From Sphaerisporangium sp039871875 (GTDB taxonomy: Bacteria; Actinomycetota; Actinomycetes; Streptosporangiales; Streptosporangiaceae), in assembly GCF_039871875.1 (NCBI RefSeq), contig NZ_JBDPMD010000006.1, positions 1 through 64,000 of the forward strand: 64,000 nt of DNA, given 5' to 3'. The position numbers and the translations under genes were made by a program. The notes under the pieces were generated by a model, which saw only the letters and a program-made list of their open reading frames with translations, was not told where the DNA came from and did no database searches. Each line of letters opens with the position of its first letter. Within the stretch, counting starts at the first letter, position 1. Positions 12,001-18,275 of the stretch are shown here, piece by piece.

Positions 12001-15000
12001 CCGTGGTGGTGAAGGTGGTGACGAGCACGACCGGCGGCGCCGGCGTGCCGGCGTCCAGAGCGACCTGGAGGGCGTCCAGGTCGGGGTAATGGACGGCCTC
12101 GGCGCCCGTGGTGCGCGCGGCGGGCCCGAGCACGGCCCACGGCCCGGCCGGCGGCGGGGCGGCGGGCAGCGTGACCGGGGTCCAGGTGACGCGGTACAGC
12201 GGCTCGCCCGGCGTGAGGGAGGCGGCCGTGGTGGCGCGCAGGGTGACGGTGTCGACGGTCGCGACCGGCGCGCCGCCCGGGTCGGCCAGGGACAGCCGGT
12301 AGGTGGTGTCCCCGGTCGGCGTCAGGCGGGCACGCAGCCGGGTGGCGCCGGTGGCGTACAGGCGGATGCCGGAGAACGAGAACGGCAGCAGTTGCCGCGC
12401 CGGCCCGTCGCCGTCCACGGCGGCCATGGCCAGCGGGTGCAGCACCGCGTCCAGCAGCGCCGGGTGGATCGTGTGGCCCGCCACGCCCTTGTGCCCGCCC
12501 GTCTCGGCGTCGGGCAGGCGGATGTCGGCGTACAGCTCCTCGCCGTGCCGCCACATCGCGTGCAGGCCCTGGAAGGCGGGGCCGTAGCCGTAGCCGTGCC
12601 GGGTCAGCAGCGTGTACGCGTCGGTCAGGTCGTGCGGCTCGGCGCCGGCCGGCGGCCAGGCCCCGCCGTCGGGGGCCGGGACGGGCGCGGCGTCCGCGGT
12701 GAGGGTCGCGGTGGCGTGCTGGGTCCAGGTCGCGGTGGGGCTCGGGCGGGAGTGGATGCCGAGCGTCCTGTGGTTCCGCTCGTCCGGGGCGCTCAGGGTG
12801 AGCTGGAGGGTGAGGCCGGCGTCGGCGTCCAGGGGGAGGGGGGTGTGGACGATCAGCTCGTCCACGGCCGTGCAGCCCGCCTGGTCGCCGGCGGCGATGG
12901 CGAGGTCGATGAAGGCGGTGGCCGGGATGATCACCGTGTCGCCGATGGTGTGGCCGGCCAGCCACGGGTGGGTGCCGAGGCTCAGCCGGCTGGTGAACAC
13001 CCACGAGTCGTCCTCGGCCATCTGCACCCCGGCGCCGAGCAGCGGGTGCTCGGTGGACACCAGCCCGAGCTGCGCCGCGTCCGCGCCCGTGGCGGGGCCG
13101 TCCATCCAGTAGCGCTGCCGCTGGAAGGGATAGGTGGGCAGGGGGACGGTCGCCGCCGGCCCCGGCGGGAACAGGGGCGTCCAGTCCACCGGCACACCGT
13201 TGGCGTGCACCGTGGCGAGCGCGGTGAGGAAGGTGCGGGCCTCCGGCTGCTTTGGGCGCAGAGCCGCGACGGCGCGCACGGTGTGCCGCCCGGCCTCGGC
13301 GGTCTGCGTGGCCAGCGAGGTGAGCGTGGCGTCCGGGCCGAGCTCCAGGTAGGTGGTGGCGCCGAGCAGCTCGGCCAGGGTGGTGACGCCGTCGTGGAAG
13401 CGGACGGTGCCCCGGATGTGCGCGGCCCAGTACGCGGGCGTGGTGATCTCCTCGCCGGCCGGCCGCCCGGTGAGGTTGGAGATGACGGTCGTGTGCGGGG
13501 CGCTGAAGGTCAGCGTCTCGGCCGTCCTCTGGAACTCCTCCAGGATCGGGTCCATGTGGTGCGAGTGGAACGCGTGGCTGACCCGCAGCAGGGTGGCGTC
13601 GCGGCCCTGCTCGCGCCACCGCGCGGCGAGGGCCGTCACGGCCTCGCGGTCGCCGGAGACGACCAGCGAGCGGGGGCCGTTCACCGCCGCGATCGACACG
13701 CCGCCGGTGAGCAGCGGCAGGACGTCCTGCTCGGTGGCCTGGAGCGCGGCCATGGCGCCGCCGGATGTGGCGCTCTGCATGAGGCGGGCCCGGGCGGCCA
13801 CCATGGTGCAGGCGTCCTCCAGGGTGAACACGCCCGCCAGGTGGGCGGCGGTCAGCTCGCCGATGGAGTGGCCGATCAGGTGGTCGGGGCGGACGCCGAA
13901 CGACTCGGCCAGCCGGTAGAGGGCCACCTGGAGCGCGAACAGGGCGGGCTGGGTGTACTGGGTGGTGCCCAGCAGCCGGGCCTCCTCCGTGTCCGGCCCG
14001 GCGAACATGATCGGCTTGAGGGGACGGCCGAGCGACGGGTCCAGGTGACCGCAGACCTCGTCCAGGGCCGCCGCGAAGACCGCGAACCGCTCGTACAGCT
14101 CACGGCCCATCCCCGGGCGCTGGCTGCCCTGCCCGGTGAACATCGCCGCCATGAGCCCCGCCGAGGCGTGACCGATCACCGCGTCCGGCGTGGCCGCGTC
14201 CGCCGCCACCGCGGCCAGGCCCCGCCGCAGTTGCTCGCGGTCGTCCCCGATGACGACGGCCCGGTGGTCGAACCGCGTCCGGGTCGTGACCAGTGCCCGC
14301 GCGAGCTCGCCCGCCCCCGGCTCTGGGTGCGCGTCCATGAACGCGCCGAGCCGCTCGGCCTGCGCGATGAGCGCCTGCGGGCTCTTGGCCGACAACACCA
14401 GCGGCACGGGCAGGCCCGGCGCGACGGCGGGAGGCGGGGGGGTGACCACGACGGCGGCGGGAGCGGCCTCGCCCTCGTCGCCGGGGTCCGCGTCCTGCGC
14501 GTCCGCGGCCGGGGCCCCGTCGGGTGCCTCCTCCAGGATCAGGTGGGCGTTGGTGCCGCTGATGCCGAACGACGAGACGGCGGCGCGGCGCGGGGTGGCG
14601 CCCTTCGGCCACGGGCAGGGCTCCTCCAGCAGGGTCACCGCGCCGGAGGTCCAGTCGACGTGCGGGCTCGGGGCGTCGATGTGCAGGGACTTCGGCAGGC
14701 GCTCGTGGCGCATGGCCTCGACGAGCTTGATGATGCTCGCCACACCGGCGGCGGCCTGCGTGTGGCCGATGTTCGACTTGATGGAGCCGAGGCGCACGGG
14801 GTCGCCGGCCGGGCGGTGGCGGCCGTAGGTGGCGAGCAGCGCGCGGGCCTCGATGGGGTCGCCGAGCGTGGTGCCGGTGCCGTGGGCCTCGATGGCGTCC
14901 ACGTCGGCGGGCGTGAGGCCAGCGTTGGCGAGGGCCTGCTTGATGACCCGCTCCTGCGAGGGGCCGTTCGGCGCGGTGAGGCCGTTGCTCGCGCCGTCCT

Positions 15001-15904
15001 GGTTGACGGCCGAGCCGCGGATGACGGCGAGCACCTGGTGGCCGTTGCGCTCGGCGTCGCCCAGCCGTTCCAGCAGCAGCAGGCCGACGCCCTCACCCCA
15101 GGCGGTGCCGTCCGCGGCGGCGGCGAACGACTTGCAGCGGCCGTCGGGGGCGAGGCCCCGCTGCCGGCTGAACTCGATGAAGTTGTACGGCGTCGACATG
15201 ATGGTCGCCCCGCCGGCCAGCGCCAGGTCGCACTCCCCGGTCCGCAGGGCCTGCGTGGCCAGGTGCAGCGCCACCAGCGACGACGAGCACGCCGTGTCCA
15301 CGGTGACCGCCGGGCCCTCGAGCCCGAACGTGTACGCCAGCCGCCCGGACGCCACGCTCGGCGCGTCCCCGGTGAGCAGGTACCCCTCCAGCGCCTTGCG
15401 CGACTCGGGCACCCGCACCGTGTAGTCCTGGTGGATCAGCCCGAGGAACACCCCGGCCGCCGAGCCGTGCAGCGGCCCCGGGTCCACGCCCGCCCGCTCG
15501 AACGTCTCCCACGCCGTCTCCAGCAGCAGCCGCTGCTGCGGGTCCATCGCCGTCGCCTCGCGCGGCGAGATGCCGAAGAACGCCGGGTCGAAGTCGGGCG
15601 CGTCGTACAGGAACCCGCCGCTGCGCACGTAGCTCGTGCCGGGCCGCTGCGGGTCCGGGTCGTACAGCGTGTCCAGGTCCCAGCCGCGGTTGCCGGGGAA
15701 GGTGCCGACCGCGTCCACCCCGGCGTCGACCAGCTCCCACAGCTCCTCGGGTGACCGCACCCCGCCGGGGAAGCGGCAGGCCATCGCCACGATGGCGATC
15801 GGCTCGCTCCTGCGCGACTCGGCGTCGGCGAGGCGCCGCCGGGTCTGGCGCAGTTCCGAGAGTGTCCGCTTGAGGTAGTCACGAAGCTTGGCCTCGGTGC
15901 TCAT
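1..15904 (-). CDS. Type I modular polyketide synthase PKS-B (modules 3, 4 and start of 5), 3' end outside window
   Basis: The frame stays open from ATG 15904 (AAGGGG five bases upstream) to the left edge, about 5300 codons, so the C-terminus is missing. Approximate residues: docking coiled coil 1-31; module 3 KS 35-458, AT 555-870, DH 950-1200, ER 1448-1765, KR 1771-1940, ACP serine about 2088; module 4 KS 2155-2578, AT 2660-2980, DH 3050-3290, ER 3570-3870, KR 3880-4040, ACP serine about 4192; module 5 KS 4255-4675, AT 4780-5110, DH from about 5170. Each KS has DTACSSS, EAHGTGT and a downstream GH. Each DH shows the HxxxGxxxxP motif, including the partial one in module 5. KRs have the Ser/Tyr site and keep the third residue of the LDD motif (VAD or LAD), suggesting B-type. 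AT3 and AT4 have GHS[IV]GE and HAFH (malonyl); AT5 has RVDVVQ, GHSQGE and YASH (methylmalonyl). Modules 3 and 4 should therefore fully reduce their beta-keto groups. The partner is PKS-A, whose C-terminus carries a docking region. Confidence 0.97.
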   Translation of the reverse strand, partial: MSTEAKLRDYLKRTLSELRQTRRRLADAESRRSEPIAIVAMACRFPGGVRSPEELWELVDAGVDAVGTFPGNRGWDLDTLYDPDPQRPGTSYVRSGGFLYDAPDFDPAFFGISPREATAMDPQQRLLLETAWETFERAGVDPGPLHGSAAGVFLGLIHQDYTVRVPESRKALEGYLLTGDAPSVASGRLAYTFGLEGPAVTVDTACSSSLVALHLATQALRTGECDLALAGGATIMSTPYNFIEFSRQRGLAPDGRCKSFAAAADGTAWGEGVGLLLLERLGDAERNGHQVLAVIRGSAVNQDGASNGLTAPNGPSQERVIKQALANAGLTPADVDAIEAHGTGTTLGDPIEARALLATYGRHRPAGDPVRLGSIKSNIGHTQAAAGVASIIKLVEAMRHERLPKSLHIDAPSPHVDWTSGAVTLLEEPCPWPKGATPRRAAVSSFGISGTNAHLILEEAPDGAPAADAQDADPGDEGEAAPAAVVVTPPPPAVAPGLPVPLVLSAKSPQALIAQAERLGAFMDAHPEPGAGELARALVTTRTRFDHRAVVIGDDREQLRRGLAAVAADAATPDAVIGHASAGLMAAMFTGQGSQRPGMGRELYERFAVFAAALDEVCGHLDPSLGRPLKPIMFAGPDTEEARLLGTTQYTQPALFALQVALYRLAESFGVRPDHLIGHSIGELTAAHLAGVFTLEDACTMVAARARLMQSATSGGAMAALQATEQDVLPLLTGGVSIAAVNGPRSLVVSGDREAVTALAARWREQGRDATLLRVSHAFHSHHMDPILEEFQRTAETLTFSAPHTTVISNLTGRPAGEEITTPAYWAAHIRGTVRFHDGVTTLAELLGATTYLELGPDATLTSLATQTAEAGRHTVRAVAALRPKQPEARTFLTALATVHANGVPVDWTPLFPPGPAATVPLPTYPFQRQRYWMDGPATGADAAQLGLVSTEHPLLGAGVQMAEDDSWVFTSRLSLGTHPWLAGHTIGDTVIIPATAFIDLAIAAGDQAGCTAVDELIVHTPLPLDADAGLTLQLTLSAPDERNHRTLGIHSRPSPTATWTQHATATLTADAAPVPAPDGGAWPPAGAEPHDLTDAYTLLTRHGYGYGPAFQGLHAMWRHGEELYADIRLPDAETGGHKGVAGHTIHPALLDAVLHPLAMAAVDGDGPARQLLPFSFSGIRLYATGATRLRARLTPTGDTTYRLSLADPGGAPVATVDTVTLRATTAASLTPGEPLYRVTWTPVTLPAAPPPAGPWAVLGPAARTTGAEAVHYPDLDALQVALDAGTPAPPVVLVTTFTTTGSTAARPDTAQAARETVHRAIGFLQRWLAEERLEGTRLVVATRGAAPVETGQEIDLVNAPVWGLARTAQNENPGRVLLLDLPPHATGPYIANQPEPEGVPDTPAEVDLTVVGGLIEADEPQAAVRDGRVLVPRVTATPAAGDALVVPPEGCWRLEVTAPGTIDGLTVIGHDADTRPLEPGEVRLDVRAAGVNFRDLLMTLDLYPGPTVIGSEAAGVVTEVGPGVTTHRVGDKVMGLVPHSTAPTAVTDARLVVPMPSGWSYSQAAATPIAFATAYYALVDLAGTRPGDNVLIHAAAGAVGQAATQLAQHLGAEVYATAHPAKWPTLTANGIPAERRANSRTTEFEELFRAVTGGTGMHTVVNSLAGEFIDASLRLLADGGHFVEMGKTDIRPGIPEERPGISYQPFDLTDAGPDRLNEILTHLSELFGQGHLRALPTTTWPITHTRQALRHLQTGQHTGKNVVTIPTAQGTTLITGGTGTLATQLATHLVTRHGVRHLLLAGRQGPDAPNAPEIRRQLTELGAEVTIAACDVADPDALAALLASVPEDRPLTGVIHTAGVVADGTIAGLTPERIDTVLLPKIVAAWNLHVQTRHLPLDQFVLFSSITGTIGTPGQANYAAANVFLDALAHHRHTRHQVATSLAWTLWQQASALSGNLTGTDHNRLARSGLHPLTTPQALAHYTSTTTHTHPHLVCATITPTHPAAPILRDLVRGASTTKRRTTQAAATGAASAGGADAWSRKLAAAGNPEQRHSLILHHIRTHAAGVLGHASPDTISPHQPFKDQGFDSLTAIELRNHLNNSTGLRLPSTVTFDHPTPAALAGHIMTQVADATPAAAAPPVPAAAPAAAVTDEPIAVVSMACRFPGGVRGPEDLWRLVDTGTDAIDEFPGDRGWDLDALYDPDPSHPSTTYARTGGFLHDAADFDPAFFGISPREALAMDPQQRLLLLTAWETLERAGIDPASLRGSATGVFAGLIYTDYAARLPFFPPAVQGYLGTGTTASVATGRVSFTFGFHGPAVTIDTACSSSLVAVHLAAQALRNGECDLALAGGVTVMSTPNTFIEFSRQRGLAPDGRCKSFAAGADGTAWGEGAGLVLLERLSDAQRNGHQILAVVRGSAVNQDGASNGLTAPNGPSQERVIRQALANAGLTPADVDAVEAHGTGTTLGDPIEAQALLATYGDNRPADRPLWLGSVKSNIGHTQAAAGVAGIIKMIEAMRNERLPQSLHIDTPTPHVDWSSGAVALLSASQHWPDGDRPRRAAVSSFGISGTNAHIILEQGPAAETPAAATEVPAPSATRVPMPWLLSAKSPEALAAQAGRLADFLDDRPGLTAADVAHALTTTRATFDHRAVLVTGDQDREPYRRALADLAAGTAGDGVVRGVAGVPGKTAMMFTGQGSQRPGMGRELYERFEVFATALDEVCALLDARLGRAIKPIMFAGPGTEEARLLDTTQFTQPALFALHVALYRLAESFGLRPDHLIGHSVGELTAAHLAGVLTLEDACTLVVARARLMQSATPGGAMAALQATEEDVLPLLTEGVSVAAVNGPASLVISGDHEAVTTIAARWRESGRNATLLRVSHAFHSPHMDPILTEFQRRAEMVTYSAPRIPVISNLTGEPAGEEITTAAYWTDHIRGTVRFHHGVTGLAALGTTTFVELGPDATLTTFAAQSAEHATAVPALRPKQPEALAFVTALATLHATGTEVDWSPLLPAGARKADLPTYPFQQQRYWLEAPAGSGNAAELGLLPTEHPLLGAGVQIAEDDSWVFTSRIGLSTHPWLAGHTIGDSVIVPATAFIDLAIATGDHAGCTTVEELIVHTPLTLDDGATPTLQLTLGAPDDQGQRTLSVHSRPTSTATWTQHATAVLTAAPHAVPEAGPAGWPPADASPVDLTGAYDLLARHGYHYGPSFQGLTALWRHGGHLYADIHLPGLDRPDSTGAAAGTGHPLHPALLDAALHPIAVHTLQDMEPSGGRRLLPFSFSGIRLYATGATHLRAHLEPTGDTTYRLTLTDPAGAPVATIDTVTLRAATAGPATSGDPLYRVAWTPLSLPAPASPPALPWAVLGPAPHTTGEETAHYADLDALRAALDTGTPAPPVVLLTAFTTTNSGGTGPTGTGSGGTGGEPDVAEAARVAVHRGAEFLQRWLADDRLTGTRLVVATTGAAPVDITQDIDLVNAPLWGLVRSAQNENPGRILLLDLPPSATGPLIANQAAALPDDGGPAELNLSLIGGLIDADEPQAAVRDGRVLVPRLAATPAAGDALVVPSEGCWRLEVTAPGTIEGLTVIEHDAGSRPLQPGEVRLDVRAAGVNFRDLLMTLDLYPGDVVIGSEAAGVVTEVGPGVTTHRASDKVMGLVPHATAPAAVTGEHMVVPMPDGWSFTQAAATPIAFATAYYALVDLAGTRPGDNVLIHAAAGAVGQAATQLAHHLGATVYATAHPAKWPTLTANGVAPGRQANSRTTEFEHDFRGARIDTVVNSLTGEAIDASLRLLRDGGHFVEMGKIDIRPGIPDERPGISYQPFDLTDAGPQRINQILTHLSELFGQGRLRPLPTTVWPITHTRQALRHLQTGQHTGKNVITIPSPDTTALITGGTGTLGALLAEHLVTRHGVRRLVLTSRQGPDAPDAPEIRRRLTGLGAEVTVAACDVTDAAALAELLASIPPEHPLTTVVHAAGVLADATIARLTPEQIDAVLLPKIVAAYNLHTQTRDLPLERFVLFSSITATIGTPGQGNYAAGNTFLDALAHHRHAHQKVATSLGWSLWEQSSALTGGLTGADHSRMARGGLRPLTTAQALAHYSNSATHTSPHLIPATITPISPVPPLFRDLAPAGPARRAAATGGAGGGAWADRMAALPVEERQRAAEELVRTIVTTVLGHATSGAVDPSRAFNELGFDSLTGIELRNHVNAATGLRLPTTVVFDHPTPAALAAYLVTQIPGTAAADAAAVTRVATAVDEPIAVVSMACRFPGGVRGPEDLWRLVDTGTDAIGGFPADRGWDLSGLYDPDPERPGTTYARGGGFLHDAADFDPAFFGISPREALAMDPQQRLLLLTAWETLERAGIDPTSLHGTSTGVFAGLIYTDYASRLPTLPPGLEGYIGTGNTASVATGRLAFTFGFHGPAVTVDTACSSSLVAVHLAAQALRNGECDLALAGGVTVMSTPNTFIEFSRQRGLAPDGRCKSFAAGADGTAWGEGAGLILLERLSDAQRNGHPILAVVRGSAVNQDGATNGLTAPNGPSQERVIRQALANAGLTPADIDAVEAHGTGTTLGDPIEAQALLATYGQNRPTDHPLYLGSVKSNIGHTQAAAGVAGIIKMVQAMRHDRLPRSLHIDAPTPHVDWTTGTVTLLATPHPWPRNDHPRRAAVSSFGISGTNAHLILEEPPAPIPAPEPAKPPATPRTPAAEHAEPPATPLTPAGPATPVPWVLSAKTPEALRAQAARLADLAAPTGPDVPSASLGDVAHALVTTRAAFDHRAVILGAGRDVLAEALRAFARGEETPAATAGHTTKPAKTVFVFPGQGSQWQGMGRELLDTSEVFRQHIEDCARALAPHTGWDLVGVIQGAQDAPSLKRVDVVQPALWAIMVSLAAVWRSHGVHPDAVAGHSQGEIAAAYVAGALTLEDAATIVARRSQALAGLAGTGGMASVLLPAGQVRERLRSQGGDLHIAAVNGPVTTVVAGDRGALDEFRLLCEAEGVHARVIDVDYASHTPHIEPLKDELTAALAGVTPRPSGIAFYSTVTGDRLDTTEALDAAYWYANLRQPVRFEEAVRAMTTAGHTLFIENSAHPVLTGAVQETLESTGTRTCAAIGTLRRDEGGATRMLTSLAQAYVNGAPVDWTSTVTPSGSTPVDLPTYPFQGRRYWLEAPADGGNAAGFGLVTSRHPLLGAGVQVAEDDSWVFTSRIGLNAHPWLADHTIGGTVIVPATALIDLAIATGDHAGCTTVEELIVHTPLVLTPGTPITLQLTLGAPTDDGERPLTVHSRPNTTTTWTQHATATLSTHPTPP
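2329..2587. repeat. KS-coding tract identical to 27155-27413
   Basis: This 259-bp stretch of the module 5 KS appears base-for-base identical to the same KS stretch of module 2 in PKS-A, including silent positions, while flanking KS and AT sequence differs. Recent gene conversion between modules is the simplest reading. Confidence 0.85.
8721..8889. repeat. KS-coding tract nearly identical to those at 2329-2587 and 27155-27413
   Basis: The module 4 KS shares this tract with modules 2 and 5, with only one or two base differences seen by eye (for example near 8800). It marks a third member of the homogenised KS set. Confidence 0.75.
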
Positions 15905-16007
15905 CTGGCCCCTTCACGGCGACGATGGGTTCCCGCGGGGTACCCCGGCCGTCGTTCGCGGGCAGGCTGCGGCCACGTCGTACCCCACCGCCCAGGCTGA
16001 TCCGGCG

Positions 16008-16086
16008 GGCTAACGAACCCCTTGCCGCCGTCTAAAGCCCCCGGCGCCCGCACCCGGTTTAGACCGCGGCAAGGGGTTCTTTAGCC
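16008..16086. promoter_or_regulatory. 29-bp inverted repeat in the divergent promoter of PKS-B and the methyltransferase
   Basis: The arms 16008-16036 and 16058-16086 are reverse complements at 27 of 29 positions, separated by 21 bp. Each arm, read toward the gene it faces, begins TTTAGAC, continues with GCGGCAAGGGGTTC and ends TTAGCC. The minus-strand arm lies about 105-130 bp upstream of the PKS-B start; the plus-strand arm lies about 95-120 bp upstream of the methyltransferase start. A related copy occurs upstream of PKS-A at 37000-37027. This arrangement suits a shared activator or repressor serving both directions. The protein that binds is not identifiable from the window. Confidence 0.7.
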
Positions 16087-16180
16087 GCGAACCCTCGAAT
16101 AAGGGCACCGCGGCTCCGCCGCCACGCCCGGCGATGGGCCATGTCGATGGGCCATGTCGGATCAGGGAAGAGAGGATGAA

Positions 16181-17026
16181 ATGCCCGAGGACACCGGTCA
16201 GTTGCTGGGGATCATGGGGCAGATAGCGGATCTGTTCGGCGGGAAGCTGCCCGTCGAGGATCTGTACGGACCCGAGGGCTCCCACATCTACAACAACATG
16301 ATGGGCGACGACCGTGCCGAGGTCATCGACTTCATCCGCATCGCGCAGGGCCGCCCCGGCCCGGTGCTCGAACTGGCCGCGGGCAACGGCCGCACCACGC
16401 TGCCGCTGCTGGAGGCCGGGTTCGAGGTGACCGGCCTGGACTCCTCGCCGCACATGCTGCAGCGCCTCGCCGACAAGCTGCGCGAGCCCAAGTGGGAGAA
16501 GTACGCCGGCAAGCTCGACACCGTCGAGGCCGACATGAGCCGGTTCTCCCTCGGCCGCAAGTACGGCCTGGTGATGCTCGGCATGGGCACGGTGTGGATG
16601 CTGGACGAGGGGCAGCGCGCGTCGCTGTTCCGCTCGGTCGCCGAGCACCTCACCGACGACGGCCGCTTCCTCGTCACGCTGCCCGAGCTGCCCGCGCTCA
16701 ACGAGGACGGCACGCCGCTGGAGCGCCGCCACGTGTTCATCGGCCACGACAGCACCTCGCCGGTGCTGTGCGTCATGACCGAGTACTTCGACCAGCAGAT
16801 CGGCAAGCGGCTGATGTGCATCCTCAGCCAGCGCCCGGAGAACGGCGGGGTGGGCAAGAGCACCATCTTCGCCCACTGGAACCACCTGCTGTATCCCGCG
16901 ATGCTGGAGAAGGAGGTCGCGGCGGCCGGCCTGCGCGTCATCAGCCAGACCGAGGCCACGACCACCCGCATCACCACCATCGTCGACCAGGGCCGCCGCC
17001 GCTGGGTCTTCGAGATCGGCAGGTAA
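16181..17026 (+). CDS. SAM-dependent methyltransferase of the polyketide cluster
   Basis: A class I Rossmann-fold methyltransferase of about 281 residues. SAM motif I reads VLELAAGNGRTTLPLLEAG, followed by the acidic strand VTGLDSS and a later post-I region with EADMSRF. I chose ATG 16181 because GGAAGAGAGGA precedes it at good spacing; an in-frame ATG at 16154 lacks a clear ribosome site. It is transcribed divergently from PKS-B and shares the inverted-repeat control region, so it is probably a tailoring enzyme. The N-terminal part (a DLYGPEGxxIY-like stretch before motif I) recalls small-molecule and peptide amine methyltransferases, including the daptide type, but that is a weak impression. 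O-, N- or C-methylation cannot be told from sequence alone. Confidence 0.85.
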   Translation: MPEDTGQLLGIMGQIADLFGGKLPVEDLYGPEGSHIYNNMMGDDRAEVIDFIRIAQGRPGPVLELAAGNGRTTLPLLEAGFEVTGLDSSPHMLQRLADKLREPKWEKYAGKLDTVEADMSRFSLGRKYGLVMLGMGTVWMLDEGQRASLFRSVAEHLTDDGRFLVTLPELPALNEDGTPLERRHVFIGHDSTSPVLCVMTEYFDQQIGKRLMCILSQRPENGGVGKSTIFAHWNHLLYPAMLEKEVAAAGLRVISQTEATTTRITTIVDQGRRRWVFEIGR

Positions 17027-17041
17027 CCCACAGGACCGCGC

Positions 17042-17075
17042 CGGCCCCGCCCACGCCCGGACGTGGACGGGGCCG
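17042..17075. terminator. GC-rich hairpin between convergent genes
   Basis: A 14-bp stem with one mismatch and a 6-base loop lies 15 bp after the methyltransferase stop. No T-tract follows, as is usual in actinomycetes. Confidence 0.65.
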
Positions 17076-17106
17076 ACGTGTGCCCGGGGGCGATCTCAGG
17101 CATGGG

Positions 17107-17140
17107 CGAGGGGCCCCGGCCGTACGGCAGGGGCCCCTCG
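17107..17140. terminator. Second hairpin, facing the E2 gene
   Basis: An 11-bp perfect stem (GAGGGGCCCC core) with a 12-base loop ends 10 bp before the E2 stop. Together with 17042-17075 it separates the two convergent transcripts. Confidence 0.6.
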
Positions 17141-17150
17141 TGCGCCGGGG

Positions 17151-18275
17151 TCAGGGGGCGATGAGCCGCTCCGGCTTGGTCAGGGCCTCCTTGAGGGCCT
17201 GGAGGAACAGGGTCGCGTCGCGGCCGTTGACGAAGCGGTGGTCGTAGGCGAGGCCGATGTGGCAGACCGTGGCCGCGACGACCTCGCCGGCGGTGTCGCG
17301 GGTCAGCTCCTCGCGTGCGCCGGACAGCGCCAGCGCGCACGTCTGGCCGGGGAACACCAGCGGGACGGCGAGCACGACGTCGGGGTCGTTGTGCAGGGTG
17401 ACGCCGATGGTGCCGCCGGTCAGCTCCTCCTCGCGGAACGCGCCGGTCAGGGCGGTCTGCCGGAAGCCCAGCATGGTGTCCGCGATCTGCGCCAGGGTGA
17501 GCCGGGCGGCGTCCCGCACGACCGGCACGAACAGGCCGGTGCCGACGTCGATGGTGACCCCGATGTGCGGGGCGTCGCTCAGCCGCGCGGTGCGGTCGTC
17601 CAGCGGCTCGGCGAAGCACAGCGGGAACTGCTCGTGCAGCGTGGCCACCGCGGCCACCAGCAGCTCCGGCAAGGAGATGATCTTGCGCAGCCGCCGTCCC
17701 TCGGCCAGCGCCGCCGCGGTCGCCGCGCCCACGTCCACCCGGATCGCGGTGTACGCGGCGGGGATGGTCCGGTGCGAAACGGTCACGGTGCGCGCCACGG
17801 CCTGCTGCACGCGCGGCAGCGTGGCCGTGCGCGGCCGGGCCACCGTCTCGGCGAGAGCTTCGACGTCGGACCGCCGCACCACCCTCACCCCGAGGGTCCG
17901 CACCAGCTCGGGGTCGACGCCGAGCTCCTCCATGAGCGCCCGCGCCGGGGCGGTGATCACCGGCTTGTCGTCCACGGCGGGCGCCGCCGCCGGGGCGGGC
18001 GCGGCGGACCTCGGCGTGCCGGGCGGCACCACGCGGGCCACCACGTCACCCGGCGCGCACTCCGACCCGGCCGGCACGAGGTGGCGCAGCACGCCGCCCT
18101 CGGCGCACACCAGGTCCTGCACGGACTTGGACGTCTCGATGGTCGCCACGATCTCGTCAGGACCGATCGGCTCGTCGTCGCCGACCAGCCACTCGGTCAG
18201 CGTGTACGACTGGTCGTTGTTGTTGAGCTTCGGCACCCGGACGTCGGTCACGCCGGTCACGGTCACGTCAGTCAC
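17151..18275 (-). CDS. 2-oxo acid dehydrogenase E2-like dihydrolipoyl acyltransferase
   Basis: About 374 residues from GTG 18275, which overlaps the E1beta stop; an upstream ATG at 18314 is in frame but less likely. The N-terminal lipoyl domain has the attachment lysine in ETSKSVQDL. A hinge rich in Ala and Pro leads to a subunit-binding domain (ITAPARALMEELGV...VVRRSDV), then the acyltransferase core ending with the catalytic motif YDHRFVNG, a DHRxxNG version of the usual DHRxxDG. E2 proteins take an acyl group from lipoamide and pass it to CoA; in this operon the free carrier protein is an alternative acceptor (inference). No E3 gene is nearby, so reoxidation probably uses a housekeeping dihydrolipoamide dehydrogenase. 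It is last in the operon. Confidence 0.9.
   Translation of the reverse strand: MTDVTVTGVTDVRVPKLNNNDQSYTLTEWLVGDDEPIGPDEIVATIETSKSVQDLVCAEGGVLRHLVPAGSECAPGDVVARVVPPGTPRSAAPAPAAAPAVDDKPVITAPARALMEELGVDPELVRTLGVRVVRRSDVEALAETVARPRTATLPRVQQAVARTVTVSHRTIPAAYTAIRVDVGAATAAALAEGRRLRKIISLPELLVAAVATLHEQFPLCFAEPLDDRTARLSDAPHIGVTIDVGTGLFVPVVRDAARLTLAQIADTMLGFRQTALTGAFREEELTGGTIGVTLHNDPDVVLAVPLVFPGQTCALALSGAREELTRDTAGEVVAATVCHIGLAYDHRFVNGRDATLFLQALKEALTKPERLIAP

Noticed and set aside
656..15754. Very long open plus-strand frames (over 2000 codons) opposite PKS-B, and similar ones opposite PKS-A
   Set aside because: They encode Gly/Arg/Val-rich sequence with no domains. They arise because the high GC third positions of the synthase codons leave the antisense frame free of stops.
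16900..17247. Plus-strand frame past the methyltransferase stop into the E2 region
   Set aside because: It is low-complexity Arg/Pro-rich sequence and crosses two terminator hairpins.
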